DNA of 64,000 nucleotides from Sphingobium baderi (GTDB taxonomy: Bacteria > Pseudomonadota > Alphaproteobacteria > Sphingomonadales > Sphingomonadaceae), in NCBI RefSeq assembly GCF_001456115.1, contig NZ_CP013264.1, forward strand, positions 2,808,501-2,872,500, written 5' to 3'. Below the pieces are notes generated by a model. The model was not told the DNA's origin and searched no databases. It was given only the letters and a program-made list of their open reading frames with translations. Shown piece after piece: positions 16,442 through 25,350 of this stretch. Made by a program: the position numbers and the translations under genes. How positions within the stretch are numbered: position 1 is the stretch's first letter; each line of letters opens with the position of its first letter.

Positions 16442-17880
16442 TCGTTAAAGGCTCTCAATTTGCGGCTGTGCAGCCGGGGGCCTTCCTGACGCAACAGTTC
16501 ACAGGTTTCTATGCCCACACGCAAATGTCCTGCAATCGCCTCTTCATAGAAGCGATTGGCCTGACCGGGCAGTTTCAGCTCACCATGGATAGGCTTGTCG
16601 GAAACGCAGAGCAAAGTTCCATAGGGCACGCGAAACCGATATCCCTGCGCTGCGATGGTCGCCGATTCCATATCTATCCCGACCGCGCGCGAAAGGCTGA
16701 AGCGCAGGGCGGAATGGGAATAACGCAATTCCCAATTGCGATCATCGGTGGTCACAACCGTTCCGGTGCGAAGGCGGCGCTTGAAGTCCTCAGGCTTTCC
16801 GCCTCCCAAGACGGTTTCTGCGGCTTTTGCGAGGGCGACCTGCACTTCGGCAATGGCAGGAACGGGAATTTCGGGCGGCAGCATCTCGTCCAGCACATGA
16901 TCGTCGCGAAGATAGGCGTGGGCGAGCACATAATCGCCGATCCGCTGACTGGGGCGCAATCCGCCGCAATGACCGATCATCAGCCACGCTTCCGGGCGCA
17001 GAACCGCGAGATGATCGCAGATCGTCTTGGCGTTGGACGGACCCACGCCGATATTGACCAAGGTGATCCCGCTGCGGTCGGGAGCGATCAGGTGATAAGC
17101 GGGCATTTGATGCTTGCGCCAGGCGCTGTCGGCTATCATTCGGGCCGGGTCAGCCGTTTCCGGGGTTACATAGACGCTGCCTGCTCCCGAAAGAGCGGTG
17201 AAGCGGCTGTCGGGCCGCTGCATTTCTTCGCAGGCCCATGCGACGAATTCATCCACATAGCGATGATAGTTGGTGAACAGGATGTATCGTTGGACATGCT
17301 CAGGCGGCGTGCCCGTATAATGCTTCAGGCGCGCTAGAGAAAAGTCCGTCCGCAGGCCGTCGAACAGGGCAAGCGGGCGATCCCCTTCCGCATCAGGCGC
17401 AAACAGGCCGTCAGCGATTTCATCCCCGATTTCGGCCAGTTCGGTCGCGGGGAAATAGCGCGCCAGTTCCGTCGGCGGGATGCCGTCCAGCGCGCTGATG
17501 TCGAGGCCGTCGAGCACATAGGGAAAAGGGATCTGCTGATCGCTAAGGCCGATGTTCACCTCCACGCCATAGTCGCGGACCAGAAGATCGATTTGTTCGG
17601 CGAGATAATCGGCGAACATGGAGGGGCGGGTGATAGTGGTGACATAGCGTCCCGGCTTCGACAGCCGGGCAAAGGATCGTCCGGGCGGAGGCGCGTCGGA
17701 ATCGCCATTGTGGATGATCCGAAGTTCTGGATAGCAGAAGCGCGGTTTGTCAGCACTGTCGGTGGCCGGCACACTGCCGTCGCGGGCATAGACACGTATC
17801 GCTTCACGCAGGTCTTCGATGGATTTCCTGTAAATTCGGTCGAGTTGCGTGACGGCGGCGCGGCCAATGCTTTGTGTCAT
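16426..17880 (-). CDS. amn: AMP nucleosidase
   Basis: 484 residues, the usual length. It hydrolyses AMP to adenine and ribose-5-phosphate and tunes the adenylate pool in the cytosol. The N-terminal AMP-nucleosidase-specific domain (about 1-170) precedes a nucleoside-phosphorylase-type domain with VNIGVGPSNAKTICDHLAVLRPEAWLMIGHCGGLR and the catalytic-side VGIDMESATIAAQGYRFRVPYGTLLCVSDKP. The gene is downstream of the peroxiredoxin gene on the same strand with a 95-nt gap. Confidence 0.95.
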   Translation of the reverse strand: MTQSIGRAAVTQLDRIYRKSIEDLREAIRVYARDGSVPATDSADKPRFCYPELRIIHNGDSDAPPPGRSFARLSKPGRYVTTITRPSMFADYLAEQIDLLVRDYGVEVNIGLSDQQIPFPYVLDGLDISALDGIPPTELARYFPATELAEIGDEIADGLFAPDAEGDRPLALFDGLRTDFSLARLKHYTGTPPEHVQRYILFTNYHRYVDEFVAWACEEMQRPDSRFTALSGAGSVYVTPETADPARMIADSAWRKHQMPAYHLIAPDRSGITLVNIGVGPSNAKTICDHLAVLRPEAWLMIGHCGGLRPSQRIGDYVLAHAYLRDDHVLDEMLPPEIPVPAIAEVQVALAKAAETVLGGGKPEDFKRRLRTGTVVTTDDRNWELRYSHSALRFSLSRAVGIDMESATIAAQGYRFRVPYGTLLCVSDKPIHGELKLPGQANRFYEEAIAGHLRVGIETCELLRQEGPRLHSRKLRAFNEPPFR

Positions 17881-17975
17881 CGGCTTTGATTACATGAGGG
17901 ACGTGAAGGAGTGAAGGCAGATGCTCCATCGCCATGCGCTCGCGCTGTTAGAGGCAAGCGCATGGCCGTAGGAAA

Positions 17976-18458
17976 TCAAAGCTGTTCGAGCATATGTTCG
18001 GCCGAAGAGAGCTTGAAATCGCCAGGTGCTTCCACATTCAACTGGTCGACGACGCCATCCCGGACCACCATCGAAAAACGCTGGCCGCGCGTGCCCATGC
18101 CGAATTTGCTGCCGTCCATGACCAGATCCACGGCTTTGGCGAAATCCCCGTTGCCATCGGCGAGCATCGTGACCTTGCCTTGCGCGCCGGCCGATTTCCC
18201 CCATGCATCCATGACGAAAGCGTCGTTGACGGCGGTGCAGGCGACTTCATCGACGCCTTTTTGCTTCAGCGCATCGGCCTTTGCGATGAAGCCGGGCAAA
18301 TGCTTGGCGGAGCAGGTGGGCGTGAAGGCGCCGGGGACCGAAAATAGTGCAACGGTCCGTCCGGCGAAAAATGCGTCGAAATCGACCTGCTCCGGCCCGT
18401 TTTCCGTCATCTTCGCAAATGTAGCAGCGGGAAGGCGCTCGCCTTTTGCTATCGTCAT
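17976..18458 (-). CDS. Peroxiredoxin (Prx5/glutaredoxin-dependent type)
   Basis: 160 residues. The peroxidatic cysteine is Cys49 in VPGAFTPTCS, the Prx5-family signature; a second cysteine, Cys74, is in EVACTAV. It reduces hydrogen peroxide and organic peroxides using thiol donors in the cytosol. DAWGKSAGAQGKVTMLADGNGDFAKA and GMGTRGQRFSMVVRDGVV are further family segments. GGAGAG lies 6 nt upstream of the ATG. It is divergent from yqgE (151 nt). Confidence 0.93.
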   Translation of the reverse strand: MTIAKGERLPAATFAKMTENGPEQVDFDAFFAGRTVALFSVPGAFTPTCSAKHLPGFIAKADALKQKGVDEVACTAVNDAFVMDAWGKSAGAQGKVTMLADGNGDFAKAVDLVMDGSKFGMGTRGQRFSMVVRDGVVDQLNVEAPGDFKLSSAEHMLEQL

Positions 18459-18575
18459 GTCAATCTCTCCTGGCCTGTGAGGAACGGGAGGTCGGCGCTC
18501 CCACGGTCGGTGTCAAGGGCAGGGCCGCCACGGAATCTTTCAGGTTGCTTGCCTTGAACTCAGGACAGAGGGGCT

Positions 18576-18609
18576 TTGGCAATAGGCAAACAGTGCGTAT
18601 AGTCGGTGC
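18576..18609 (+). promoter_or_regulatory. Promoter giving a leaderless yqgE mRNA
   Basis: TTGGCA (18576-18581), a 16-nt spacer and TATAGT (18598-18603) make a near-consensus promoter. The yqgE ATG begins only 7 nt after the -10 box, at or next to the expected start of transcription, and no ribosome-binding sequence is present. Confidence 0.5.
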
Positions 18610-19170
18610 ATGGATGACGTACGCTTTTATGGCGGCCAGTTCCTGTTGGCCCTGCCCGGAATGGCGGATTGGCGTTTCAACCATTCCGTAATAGCCCTTT
18701 GCGTACATGACGAAAATGGCGCGCTCGGCATTTCCGTGGGGGAGGAAATGGATGGGGTCACTCTGCGCGATCTTCTCGAAAGTTTCGAGATAGACGCTTC
18801 CGATGTGCCCGACCGTCCCGTTTTGCGCGGTGGCCCTGTGGAACCGCGGCGAGGATTCGTCCTTCATTCCCTGGACTGGGCCGGGCAGGAGATGGTCCAG
18901 GTCGGAGATAAATGGGGTTTGTCAGGCTCGCTCGACATATTGAAGGCCATTGCCGAGGGAAGGGGGCCGAGCCGCTATCTCGTGGCTTTGGGCTATGCGG
19001 GCTGGGGGACTGGACAGCTGGAGAAGGAAATGACCGGCGATAGCTGGTTCCTTGCCGATGGCGACACGGACCTGTTGTTCGACACCCCGGCAGATAGGAA
19101 ATGGTCCACGACCTTCGCTGCGGCCGGGATCGATGCATCCCATCTGGTGAGCGGCGCGGGATCGGCCTGA
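18610..19170 (+). CDS. YqgE/AlgH family protein
   Basis: 186 residues, the family's usual size. FYGGQFLLALPGM, the GISV segment, VLRGGPVEPRRGFVLHS and YAGWGTGQLEKEM are the conserved YqgE/AlgH (UPF0301) motifs. The molecular function is unknown; the Pseudomonas AlgH homologue affects alginate and virulence regulation. The start is set by alignment with the family N-terminus and has no ribosome site; a promoter immediately upstream suggests leaderless translation. It is divergent from the peroxiredoxin gene and 120 nt upstream of ahcY, separate from the usual ruvX neighbour found in enterobacteria. Confidence 0.9.
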   Translation: MDDVRFYGGQFLLALPGMADWRFNHSVIALCVHDENGALGISVGEEMDGVTLRDLLESFEIDASDVPDRPVLRGGPVEPRRGFVLHSLDWAGQEMVQVGDKWGLSGSLDILKAIAEGRGPSRYLVALGYAGWGTGQLEKEMTGDSWFLADGDTDLLFDTPADRKWSTTFAAAGIDASHLVSGAGSA

Positions 19171-19289
19171 TGTCCACACCTACATAAAGAAAAGTTTATA
19201 TCGAGTTGCCATGGTTCGCTTCGATTGATAAAGCGGCCCTATCCTCGGCGCTTGAGGCGTCGGCAATTCTAGTTCGATGGAGACTTCCC

Positions 19290-20699
19290 TTGGCAACCGC
19301 TCCCGCCGCTCAAGCGCAGGATTATGTGATCCGCGACATCAGCCTTGCCGATTTCGGCCGCAAGGAAATCGAGATCGCCGAAACCGAAATGCCCGGCTTG
19401 ATGGCACTGCGTGAGGAATTCGGCGCAGCCAAGCCGCTCAAGGGCGCGCGCATTACTGGATCGCTGCACATGACGATCCAGACCGCCGTGTTGATCGAGA
19501 CGCTGGCGGAGCTGGGCGCGGAAATCCGTTGGGCTTCGTGCAATATCTTCTCGACTCAGGACCACGCCGCCGCCGCCATCGCGGCAAAGGGCATCCCCGT
19601 CTTTGCCGTAAAAGGCGAGACGCTGGAGGAATATTGGGACTATGTCATCCGCATCTTCGATTGGGGCGACACGACCTGCAACATGATCCTGGACGACGGC
19701 GGCGACGCCACCATGTTCGCGCTGTGGGGTGCGCGGGTCGAGGCCGGGGAAGAATTGTTCACGCCGACCAATGAGGAAGAGGAAATCTTCGTCGCGACGC
19801 TGAAGCGTTTCCTTGCCGAACGTCCGGGCTACCTGACGCAGACCGTCAAGGCGATCAAGGGCGTGTCGGAGGAAACCACCACCGGCGTCCATCGCCTTTA
19901 TGAACTGGCGAAGAAGGGCAAACTGCCTTTCCCGGCGATCAACGTGAACGACAGCGTCACCAAGTCGAAGTTCGACAACCTCTATGGCTGCAAGGAATCG
20001 CTGGTCGATGCGATCCGCCGCGCCACCGATGTGATGTTGGCGGGCAAGGTCGCTGTCGTCGCGGGTTTCGGCGACGTGGGTAAGGGCAGCGCCGCTTCGC
20101 TCCGCAATGGCGGCGCCCGCGTGCTGGTGACGGAAGTCGATCCGATCTGCGCGCTGCAGGCGGCGATGGAGGGCTATGAAGTCGTGACGATGGAGGAAGC
20201 GGCCACCCGCGCCGACATCTTCGTCACCGCGACCGGCAATGCCGACGTCATCACCGTCGATCACATGCGCGCGATGAAGAATATGGCGATCGTCTGCAAC
20301 ATCGGCCATTTCGACAGCGAGATCCAGATTGCGGGCCTCAGCAACATGAAGTGGACCGAGATCAAGCCGCAGGTCGATGAAGTCGAATTCGCCGACGGCA
20401 AGAAGATCATCGTCCTGGCGAAAGGCCGTCTGGTCAATCTCGGCTGCGCCACGGGCCATCCCAGCTTCGTGATGTCGTCCAGCTTCACCAATCAGGTGCT
20501 GGCGCAGATCGAACTGTGGACCAAGGCGGACGAATATAAGAACGAAGTTTATGTCCTGCCCAAGCATCTGGACGAAAAGGTCGCGGCGCTTCACCTCGAT
20601 AAGCTGGGCGTGAAGCTCAGCAAGCTGACGACAAAGCAGGCGGCTTATATCGGCGTCGGCGTCGACGGACCGTTCAAGCCGGATCACTACCGCTATTGA
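19290..20699 (+). CDS. ahcY: Adenosylhomocysteinase
   Basis: 469 residues from a TTG start. It splits S-adenosylhomocysteine into adenosine and homocysteine with bound NAD, relieving inhibition of methyltransferases. Key motifs are [38 protein letters not shown], the NAD fingerprint [10 protein letters not shown] and the C-terminal [11 protein letters not shown]. The frame opens at 19206, but only residues from 19290 ([16 protein letters not shown]) resemble the family, and GGAG sits 7 nt before the TTG. A cytosolic tetramer. A gene for divL follows after a terminator, as in other alphaproteobacteria. Confidence 0.95.
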   Translation: MATAPAAQAQDYVIRDISLADFGRKEIEIAETEMPGLMALREEFGAAKPLKGARITGSLHMTIQTAVLIETLAELGAEIRWASCNIFSTQDHAAAAIAAKGIPVFAVKGETLEEYWDYVIRIFDWGDTTCNMILDDGGDATMFALWGARVEAGEELFTPTNEEEEIFVATLKRFLAERPGYLTQTVKAIKGVSEETTTGVHRLYELAKKGKLPFPAINVNDSVTKSKFDNLYGCKESLVDAIRRATDVMLAGKVAVVAGFGDVGKGSAASLRNGGARVLVTEVDPICALQAAMEGYEVVTMEEAATRADIFVTATGNADVITVDHMRAMKNMAIVCNIGHFDSEIQIAGLSNMKWTEIKPQVDEVEFADGKKIIVLAKGRLVNLGCATGHPSFVMSSSFTNQVLAQIELWTKADEYKNEVYVLPKHLDEKVAALHLDKLGVKLSKLTTKQAAYIGVGVDGPFKPDHYRY

Positions 20700-20709
20700 T
20701 GAAGGCTTT

Positions 20710-20730
20710 GGGGGAAGGGATCCTTCCCCC
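20710..20730 (+). terminator. Terminator hairpin after ahcY
   Basis: GGGGGAAGG (20710-20718) pairs perfectly with CCTTCCCCC (20722-20730) around a 3-nt loop, 11 nt after the ahcY stop codon. The rest of the gap to divL (20731-20863) holds no gene I recognise and must contain the divL promoter. Confidence 0.7.
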
Positions 20731-20863
20731 TCGGCTCCTTGCGGTCCCATGGCGGACCATAAAAACTTTCTGCCAGCCGCTTCACCCTGCCTGCGAGTTG
20801 GGATAGTCCCATGACGATCATGAGCAGGGGTTCCCACGTCGACATAACGGTGAAGAAGGCGCA

Positions 20864-23212
20864 ATGACGCCAATAACCCCGCTTGCCGCCGTCCTGCTGG
20901 GCATTGTGCTGGCCATTTGGCTGGCGGCGGCGATATGGGCGCTCATGAACGGCTACCGCATGCGCCGCGAAGGGACGCAGGCGCAGGGGCAGTTCGATCG
21001 CCTGTCCATATTGCTGGGTTCCGCCCCGGCAGCCCCTGTCATCATTCATGCCGACGGTCATCTGGAAGCATCCGACCGGCTGGCGAAATGGCTTGGCAAG
21101 GACCGGGTTCCCGCTTTCCTGTCCGAATTGATCGCGGAAGATGGCGGATTGGAATCGGATGACGCCGCGGCATTGGGCCGGGAAATCGCGGCCGCCCAAA
21201 GAGCGGGGAAGAGTTTTGCACTGCCGATTCGGGGCGTGGGTTCAGCGCGGCTGTTGCTCGTCCGGGGCGCTCCGGCAGGCCCTATGCTGGCGTCGAACGG
21301 CGGGGTCGTCTTGTGGATATTCGACGCGACCGACAGTCAAGCTGAAATCGAAACGCTGAAAGGCACGGTCGAACAGCTTCGTGATGCTTTGCAGGCCATG
21401 GCCGGACTGGTGGAGGCCGCGCCATTCCCCATGTGGCACCGCACGGCGGACATGCGCCTCAGCCTCGTTAACTCGGCCTATGTCCATGCCGTCGACGGGA
21501 GCAGCGCCCGGGAAATTATCGAAAGCGGCACGGAACTGGTGGAAACTGTCGGCGGGATTACGCCGCAGAGCGCCGCCGCCGAAGCCATGGCGGAAGGCGG
21601 CCCGGTCACGCGAATGGTTCCCGCCACGATTGATGGTGAGCGCAGGACGATGCGCGTTGTTGACGTGCCGCTTGGCGCCGCGGGCGTTGCGGGGTTCGCC
21701 ATGGACCAGCATGAACTGGAACAGGCGCGGGTCGAACATCGGCGGCTGGAGGCGGCGCAACGCGATCTGCTGGATCGCCTGTCTGCCGGGGTCGCGCGCT
21801 TCGGGCCCGATCGTGCCCTGCGTTTCTGGAACCAGCCTTTCATCAGCCTGTTCGGGCTCAATCAGGATCGGTTGGTCGATGGCCCGTTGTTCGAGCGGGT
21901 TCTCGACCAGATGCGCGATGCGCGGCGCGTGCCGGAACATCGGGATTTCCCGGCCTGGCGCGGGGAGCGCCGGGAATGGTTCCTTTCGCCCGATCCGTTG
22001 GAGGAAACCTGGCTGCTGGCGGATGGCACGCATTTGCGGGTCTATGCCCAGCCTCTGCCCGATGGCGGGTTGCTGCTGATTTTTGAAGACCGGACGGAAC
22101 AGGTCCAGTTGTCGAGCGCGCGCGATACGCTGCTGCGGGTGCGGACGGCGACGTTCGACAATCTGTTCGAATCAATCGGCGTGTTTTCCTCCGATGGGCG
22201 GCTGTCTCTGTGGAACAGCCGGTTCCAGACGACATGGGGCCTGCCGGAGGAAATGCTGGCGGCCCATCCGCGCATCGACGATCTGATGCAGGCGGTGCAG
22301 TCGCGCCTCGCCAAGCCGCAGCAAGTCAATCTCGTTCGCGAACTGGTGCGGGCCGCCACGCTCGAACGTAAGCAGCGCGTGGGACATGTCGGGTTTGCCG
22401 ATGGCCATATCTTCGAATTCGCGGCGATCCCGTTGCCGGACGGCAATGCGCTCTTCACCATGCTGGACGTGACCGACAGCCGCCGCGTCGAACAGATATT
22501 GCGCGACCGCAATGAAGCTCTTGAGCAGGCGGATAAGGTCAAGACGGCCTTTGTCGCCAATATGAGCTATGAACTTCGAACGCCGCTTACCACCATTTCC
22601 GGGTTCGCCGAGATGATGAGCGCAGGCTATGCCGGAGCACTCAGCGAAACGGCGAAGGACTATGTCGATGGCATCCTTCAAAGCACGTCCCGGCTGGGGA
22701 TGATGATCGACAATGTGCTCGACCTGACGCAGGGGGAAGCCGGAACGCTTTCCATCGAACATGCTTCCGTCGACCTGACCGCGCTGGCGCGGGAAAGCGC
22801 GGCGCGGATCGCACTGGCGGCAAAGGCAAAGGGGATCGATCTGGCGGTTTCCCTTCAGGATACATTGGGCGCCGTGCAGGGCGATGCCCGCCGTATCGGC
22901 CAGGCGCTGGATCATCTGCTGGAAAATGCCGTAAGCTATTGCGGCAACGGCGCACGCGTCCTGCTGCACGGAGACGGCGACGCGGACAGGGCACGGCTGG
23001 TAGTGTCGGACAATGGCCCCGGCATCAGGATCGAGCGCCAGTCGGCGATTTTCGACCCGGCGGCACGAGCGGAGCAGGCGCGGCAGGGCGGAAAGGCAGG
23101 CATCGGCCTGCCCCTCGCCAAGCAACTGATCGAAGCGCATGGCGGCTCTTTTCAGCTTGCTTCCGAACCGGGGCAGGGCACCATGACGGTCATGGAATTG
23201 CCCCGTGGCTGA
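20864..23212 (+). CDS. divL: DivL-type sensor kinase with Tyr in place of the phospho-acceptor His
   Basis: 782 residues. One N-terminal membrane helix (about 6-27) is followed by several PAS-like regions (about 40-520), a HisKA helix pair and an ATPase domain. The H-box reads NMSYELRTPL with Tyr569 where kinases have His, the hallmark of Caulobacter DivL. The ATPase keeps an N-box (LDHLLENAVSY), DNGPGI and GIGLPLAK. DivL does not act as an ordinary kinase; it relays DivK phosphorylation state to CckA and so controls CtrA at the cell pole. The gene overlaps tsaE and sits downstream of ahcY, a conserved alphaproteobacterial order that supports the assignment. Whether CckA is the partner here is inference. 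Confidence 0.9.
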   Translation: MTPITPLAAVLLGIVLAIWLAAAIWALMNGYRMRREGTQAQGQFDRLSILLGSAPAAPVIIHADGHLEASDRLAKWLGKDRVPAFLSELIAEDGGLESDDAAALGREIAAAQRAGKSFALPIRGVGSARLLLVRGAPAGPMLASNGGVVLWIFDATDSQAEIETLKGTVEQLRDALQAMAGLVEAAPFPMWHRTADMRLSLVNSAYVHAVDGSSAREIIESGTELVETVGGITPQSAAAEAMAEGGPVTRMVPATIDGERRTMRVVDVPLGAAGVAGFAMDQHELEQARVEHRRLEAAQRDLLDRLSAGVARFGPDRALRFWNQPFISLFGLNQDRLVDGPLFERVLDQMRDARRVPEHRDFPAWRGERREWFLSPDPLEETWLLADGTHLRVYAQPLPDGGLLLIFEDRTEQVQLSSARDTLLRVRTATFDNLFESIGVFSSDGRLSLWNSRFQTTWGLPEEMLAAHPRIDDLMQAVQSRLAKPQQVNLVRELVRAATLERKQRVGHVGFADGHIFEFAAIPLPDGNALFTMLDVTDSRRVEQILRDRNEALEQADKVKTAFVANMSYELRTPLTTISGFAEMMSAGYAGALSETAKDYVDGILQSTSRLGMMIDNVLDLTQGEAGTLSIEHASVDLTALARESAARIALAAKAKGIDLAVSLQDTLGAVQGDARRIGQALDHLLENAVSYCGNGARVLLHGDGDADRARLVVSDNGPGIRIERQSAIFDPAARAEQARQGGKAGIGLPLAKQLIEAHGGSFQLASEPGQGTMTVMELPRG

Positions 23213-23663
23213 GGAGATGATCGACCTCCCCGATGAAGACGCCATGCTGAAGCTGGGGGCCGCGTTGGCGAGCCATGTCCGCATCGGCGACGTCATTGCG
23301 CTGGAAGGCGGATTGGGTGCGGGCAAGACTACCCTGACGCGCGGCATATTGGAAGCATTGGGGTTGGAAGGAGAAGCGCCCAGTCCCAGCTTCGCCCTGG
23401 TTCAGCCTTATGATATTCCCGAGGTGCGGCTGCCCGTCACGCATATCGATCTTTATCGCATAGATGATCCCGCCGAAATCGCGGAGCTGGGGCTGGATGA
23501 TTATCTGACGTACAGCCTGCTCGTCATCGAATGGCCTGAGAGGCTGGGCAATGCCTTATGGTCCCATGCTCTGCGGCTGCACATAGATATCGCACCTGGT
23601 GGCGGTCGGCGCTTGACAGCACGGCTTTCCGAAGATTGGAAAGAGCGATGGTCAAAGATATGA
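23205..23663 (+). CDS. tsaE: tRNA threonylcarbamoyladenosine biosynthesis ATPase TsaE
   Basis: 152 residues. TsaE is the ATPase that drives turnover of the TsaBDE complex forming t6A37 in ANN-decoding tRNAs. The Walker A motif GGLGAGKTT (35-43) and the signature PSPSFALVQPY and HIDLYRIDDPAE are present, ending near VIEWPERL. The chosen GTG start overlaps the divL stop by 8 nt; the ATG at 23217 directly follows GAGGAG and is the alternative, though its spacing is too short. It is translationally coupled to divL and to the next gene. Confidence 0.93.
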   Translation: MAEEMIDLPDEDAMLKLGAALASHVRIGDVIALEGGLGAGKTTLTRGILEALGLEGEAPSPSFALVQPYDIPEVRLPVTHIDLYRIDDPAEIAELGLDDYLTYSLLVIEWPERLGNALWSHALRLHIDIAPGGGRRLTARLSEDWKERWSKI

Positions 23664-24643
23664 TCCCACCCGCTGCCGCCCCCGATTTTCTGAAGCGCGC
23701 GGGATGGGGTGACGCCGCGATAGTCCCCCTCGCGGGCGATGCTTCCTTCCGGCGCTATTTCCGAGTGCTCGATGGGTCGCGCCGGGCCGTTTTGATGGAT
23801 GCGCCGCCGCCGCATGAAGATCCGCGTCCCTTCATCACGATCGCGGAGCATCTGTTGGGGCAGGGTTTCGCGGCTCCGGCGATCTATGCCCGCGATCTGG
23901 AGGATGGGCTGGTCCTGTTGGAGGATTTCGGTGATCTGCGGGTCAAGGAATTCGTGGAGGATAATCCCGATCAGGAACAGGAGGTCTATGCGCGCGCGAT
24001 CGCGTTGCTGGCGGACCTGCACAGGCTTCCGGCCGGGAACCTGCCTCCCTATGACCGCGCCGTGTATCAACGCGAAACCGGCCTCCTGACGGAGTGGTAT
24101 TGTCCCGCTGCGGAGATGGAAGTGGATGGCGCGGGCTATGTTCGCGCCTGGGACGCGGTTCTGCCGTTGGTCGAGTCGGCCAGCCCATCGGTGACGGTCC
24201 TGCGGGACTATCATGCGGAAAATATCATGCTGATCGACCGCCCTTCCATGCGCGGATTAGGGCTGCTGGATTTCCAGGACGCCCTTACCGGACATCCGGG
24301 CTATGATCTGGTATCGCTATTGCAGGACGCCCGTCGGGACGTCTCGCCGGAGACGGAGGCGGCAATGCTGGCTCTTTACCGGGAGATGGCTTCCCCACCA
24401 TCCGATTTCGATGCCGCCTATGCCGTGCTGGGCGCCCAGCGCAATGCAAAGATCATCGGCATTTTCACGCGGCTCTGGAAGCGAGACGGCAAGCCGCGCT
24501 ACCTGTCGTTCATGCCACGAATGTGGGCGTTGCTGGAACGTGATCTGGCTCATCCTGCGCTGGAGCCGGTTGCCGACTGGTTCGCCGCTAATATCCCGTC
24601 GGAAAAACGCCACCATGCGCTGGCCGGGTTCGCACCCGCATGA
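23648..24643 (+). CDS. amgK: Anomeric N-acetylmuramate/N-acetylglucosamine kinase (AmgK-type phosphotransferase)
   Basis: 331 residues of the aminoglycoside-phosphotransferase fold. GDASFRRYFRV forms the nucleotide-binding strands, LRDYHAENIMLID the catalytic loop and GLLDFQDAL the magnesium loop. The fused order tsaE-kinase-nucleotidyltransferase is that of AmgK-MurU, where the kinase phosphorylates recovered MurNAc at C1 to feed UDP-MurNAc synthesis without MurA, bypassing fosfomycin. True antibiotic phosphotransferase activity is unlikely given the context. The ATG at 23648 has GGAAAGAG upstream and lies inside tsaE; another ATG at 23660 is less well placed. Confidence 0.85.
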   Translation: MVKDMIPPAAAPDFLKRAGWGDAAIVPLAGDASFRRYFRVLDGSRRAVLMDAPPPHEDPRPFITIAEHLLGQGFAAPAIYARDLEDGLVLLEDFGDLRVKEFVEDNPDQEQEVYARAIALLADLHRLPAGNLPPYDRAVYQRETGLLTEWYCPAAEMEVDGAGYVRAWDAVLPLVESASPSVTVLRDYHAENIMLIDRPSMRGLGLLDFQDALTGHPGYDLVSLLQDARRDVSPETEAAMLALYREMASPPSDFDAAYAVLGAQRNAKIIGIFTRLWKRDGKPRYLSFMPRMWALLERDLAHPALEPVADWFAANIPSEKRHHALAGFAPA

Positions 24644-25350
24644 TCGACACCGCGATGCTGATGGCGGCCGGGCTTGGCAAGCGCATGCGGCCATTGACCG
24701 CGACACGCCCCAAGCCATTGGTGAAGGTGGCAGGCAAACCCCTGATGGATCACGCATTGGATCGATTGGAGGCCGGGGGCATCCGCAAGGTGGTGGTCAA
24801 CGTCCACTATCTGGCCGATACGGTTGAAGCCCATCTGCTCACCCGCAAAGGCGAGGTTGATTTCCTCATTTCCGACGAGCGCCGCCTTTTGCTGGAAACA
24901 GGCGGCGGGCTGATGAAGGCCAAGCCGCTGTTGGGTGACAGACCATTCATATGCGCGAACAGCGACAATCTCTGGATTGACGGACCACAGGAAACGCTGG
25001 GTGCGATGCAGGACATATGGGATCCCGCCCGCATGGACGCATTGCTGCTTCTGGTGCCTTTGGCCCGGGCCAATTGCCATAGCGGACCGGGCGATTTTCA
25101 TATGGATGCAAAAGGGCGGCTTACACGTCGCAAGCCTTCCCATGTCGCGCCCTTCGTTTTCACCGGAGTCCAGATCATGTCGCCGGCTTTGCTGGCCGAT
25201 CCGCCGTCCGACGTGTTTTCCACCAACATCTTCTGGAACCGAGCCATGGAAGCGGGACGGCTCTATGGCATTGCCCATCAGGGATTATGGTTCGATGTCG
25301 GCACGCCGCGGGCCATTCCAGTCGTGGAATCCATGTTGAGCCATGGGTGA
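24640..25350 (+). CDS. murU: N-acetylmuramate-1-phosphate uridylyltransferase (MurU-type)
   Basis: 236 residues of the nucleotidyltransferase family. The signature MAAGLGKRMRPLT is at 8-20, then RPKPLVKVAGKPL and the later ICANSDNLW metal site. It should convert MurNAc-1-phosphate and UTP into UDP-MurNAc, the step after AmgK. It overlaps the kinase by ATGA and the helicase-nuclease gene addB by 8 nt. Homologous enzymes also make dTDP- or GDP-sugars, but the AmgK neighbour favours MurU. Confidence 0.87.
   Translation: MIDTAMLMAAGLGKRMRPLTATRPKPLVKVAGKPLMDHALDRLEAGGIRKVVVNVHYLADTVEAHLLTRKGEVDFLISDERRLLLETGGGLMKAKPLLGDRPFICANSDNLWIDGPQETLGAMQDIWDPARMDALLLLVPLARANCHSGPGDFHMDAKGRLTRRKPSHVAPFVFTGVQIMSPALLADPPSDVFSTNIFWNRAMEAGRLYGIAHQGLWFDVGTPRAIPVVESMLSHG

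Noticed and set aside
19171..19289. Possible S-adenosylhomocysteine riboswitch upstream of ahcY
   Set aside because: Only a small CCTC/GAGG stem is present and I cannot match the conserved core of SAH or SAM riboswitches.
19269..20873. Leftward open frame of 534 codons
   Set aside because: Antisense of ahcY; composition is that of a GC-rich shadow (rich in Asp, His and Arg, without motifs).
22172..23347. Leftward open frame of 391 codons
   Set aside because: Antisense of divL and tsaE, without ribosome site or recognisable domain.
23648..24643. Aminoglycoside resistance gene
   Set aside because: Although the fold is aminoglycoside phosphotransferase, the tsaE-kinase-uridylyltransferase order is that of cell-wall recycling AmgK-MurU.
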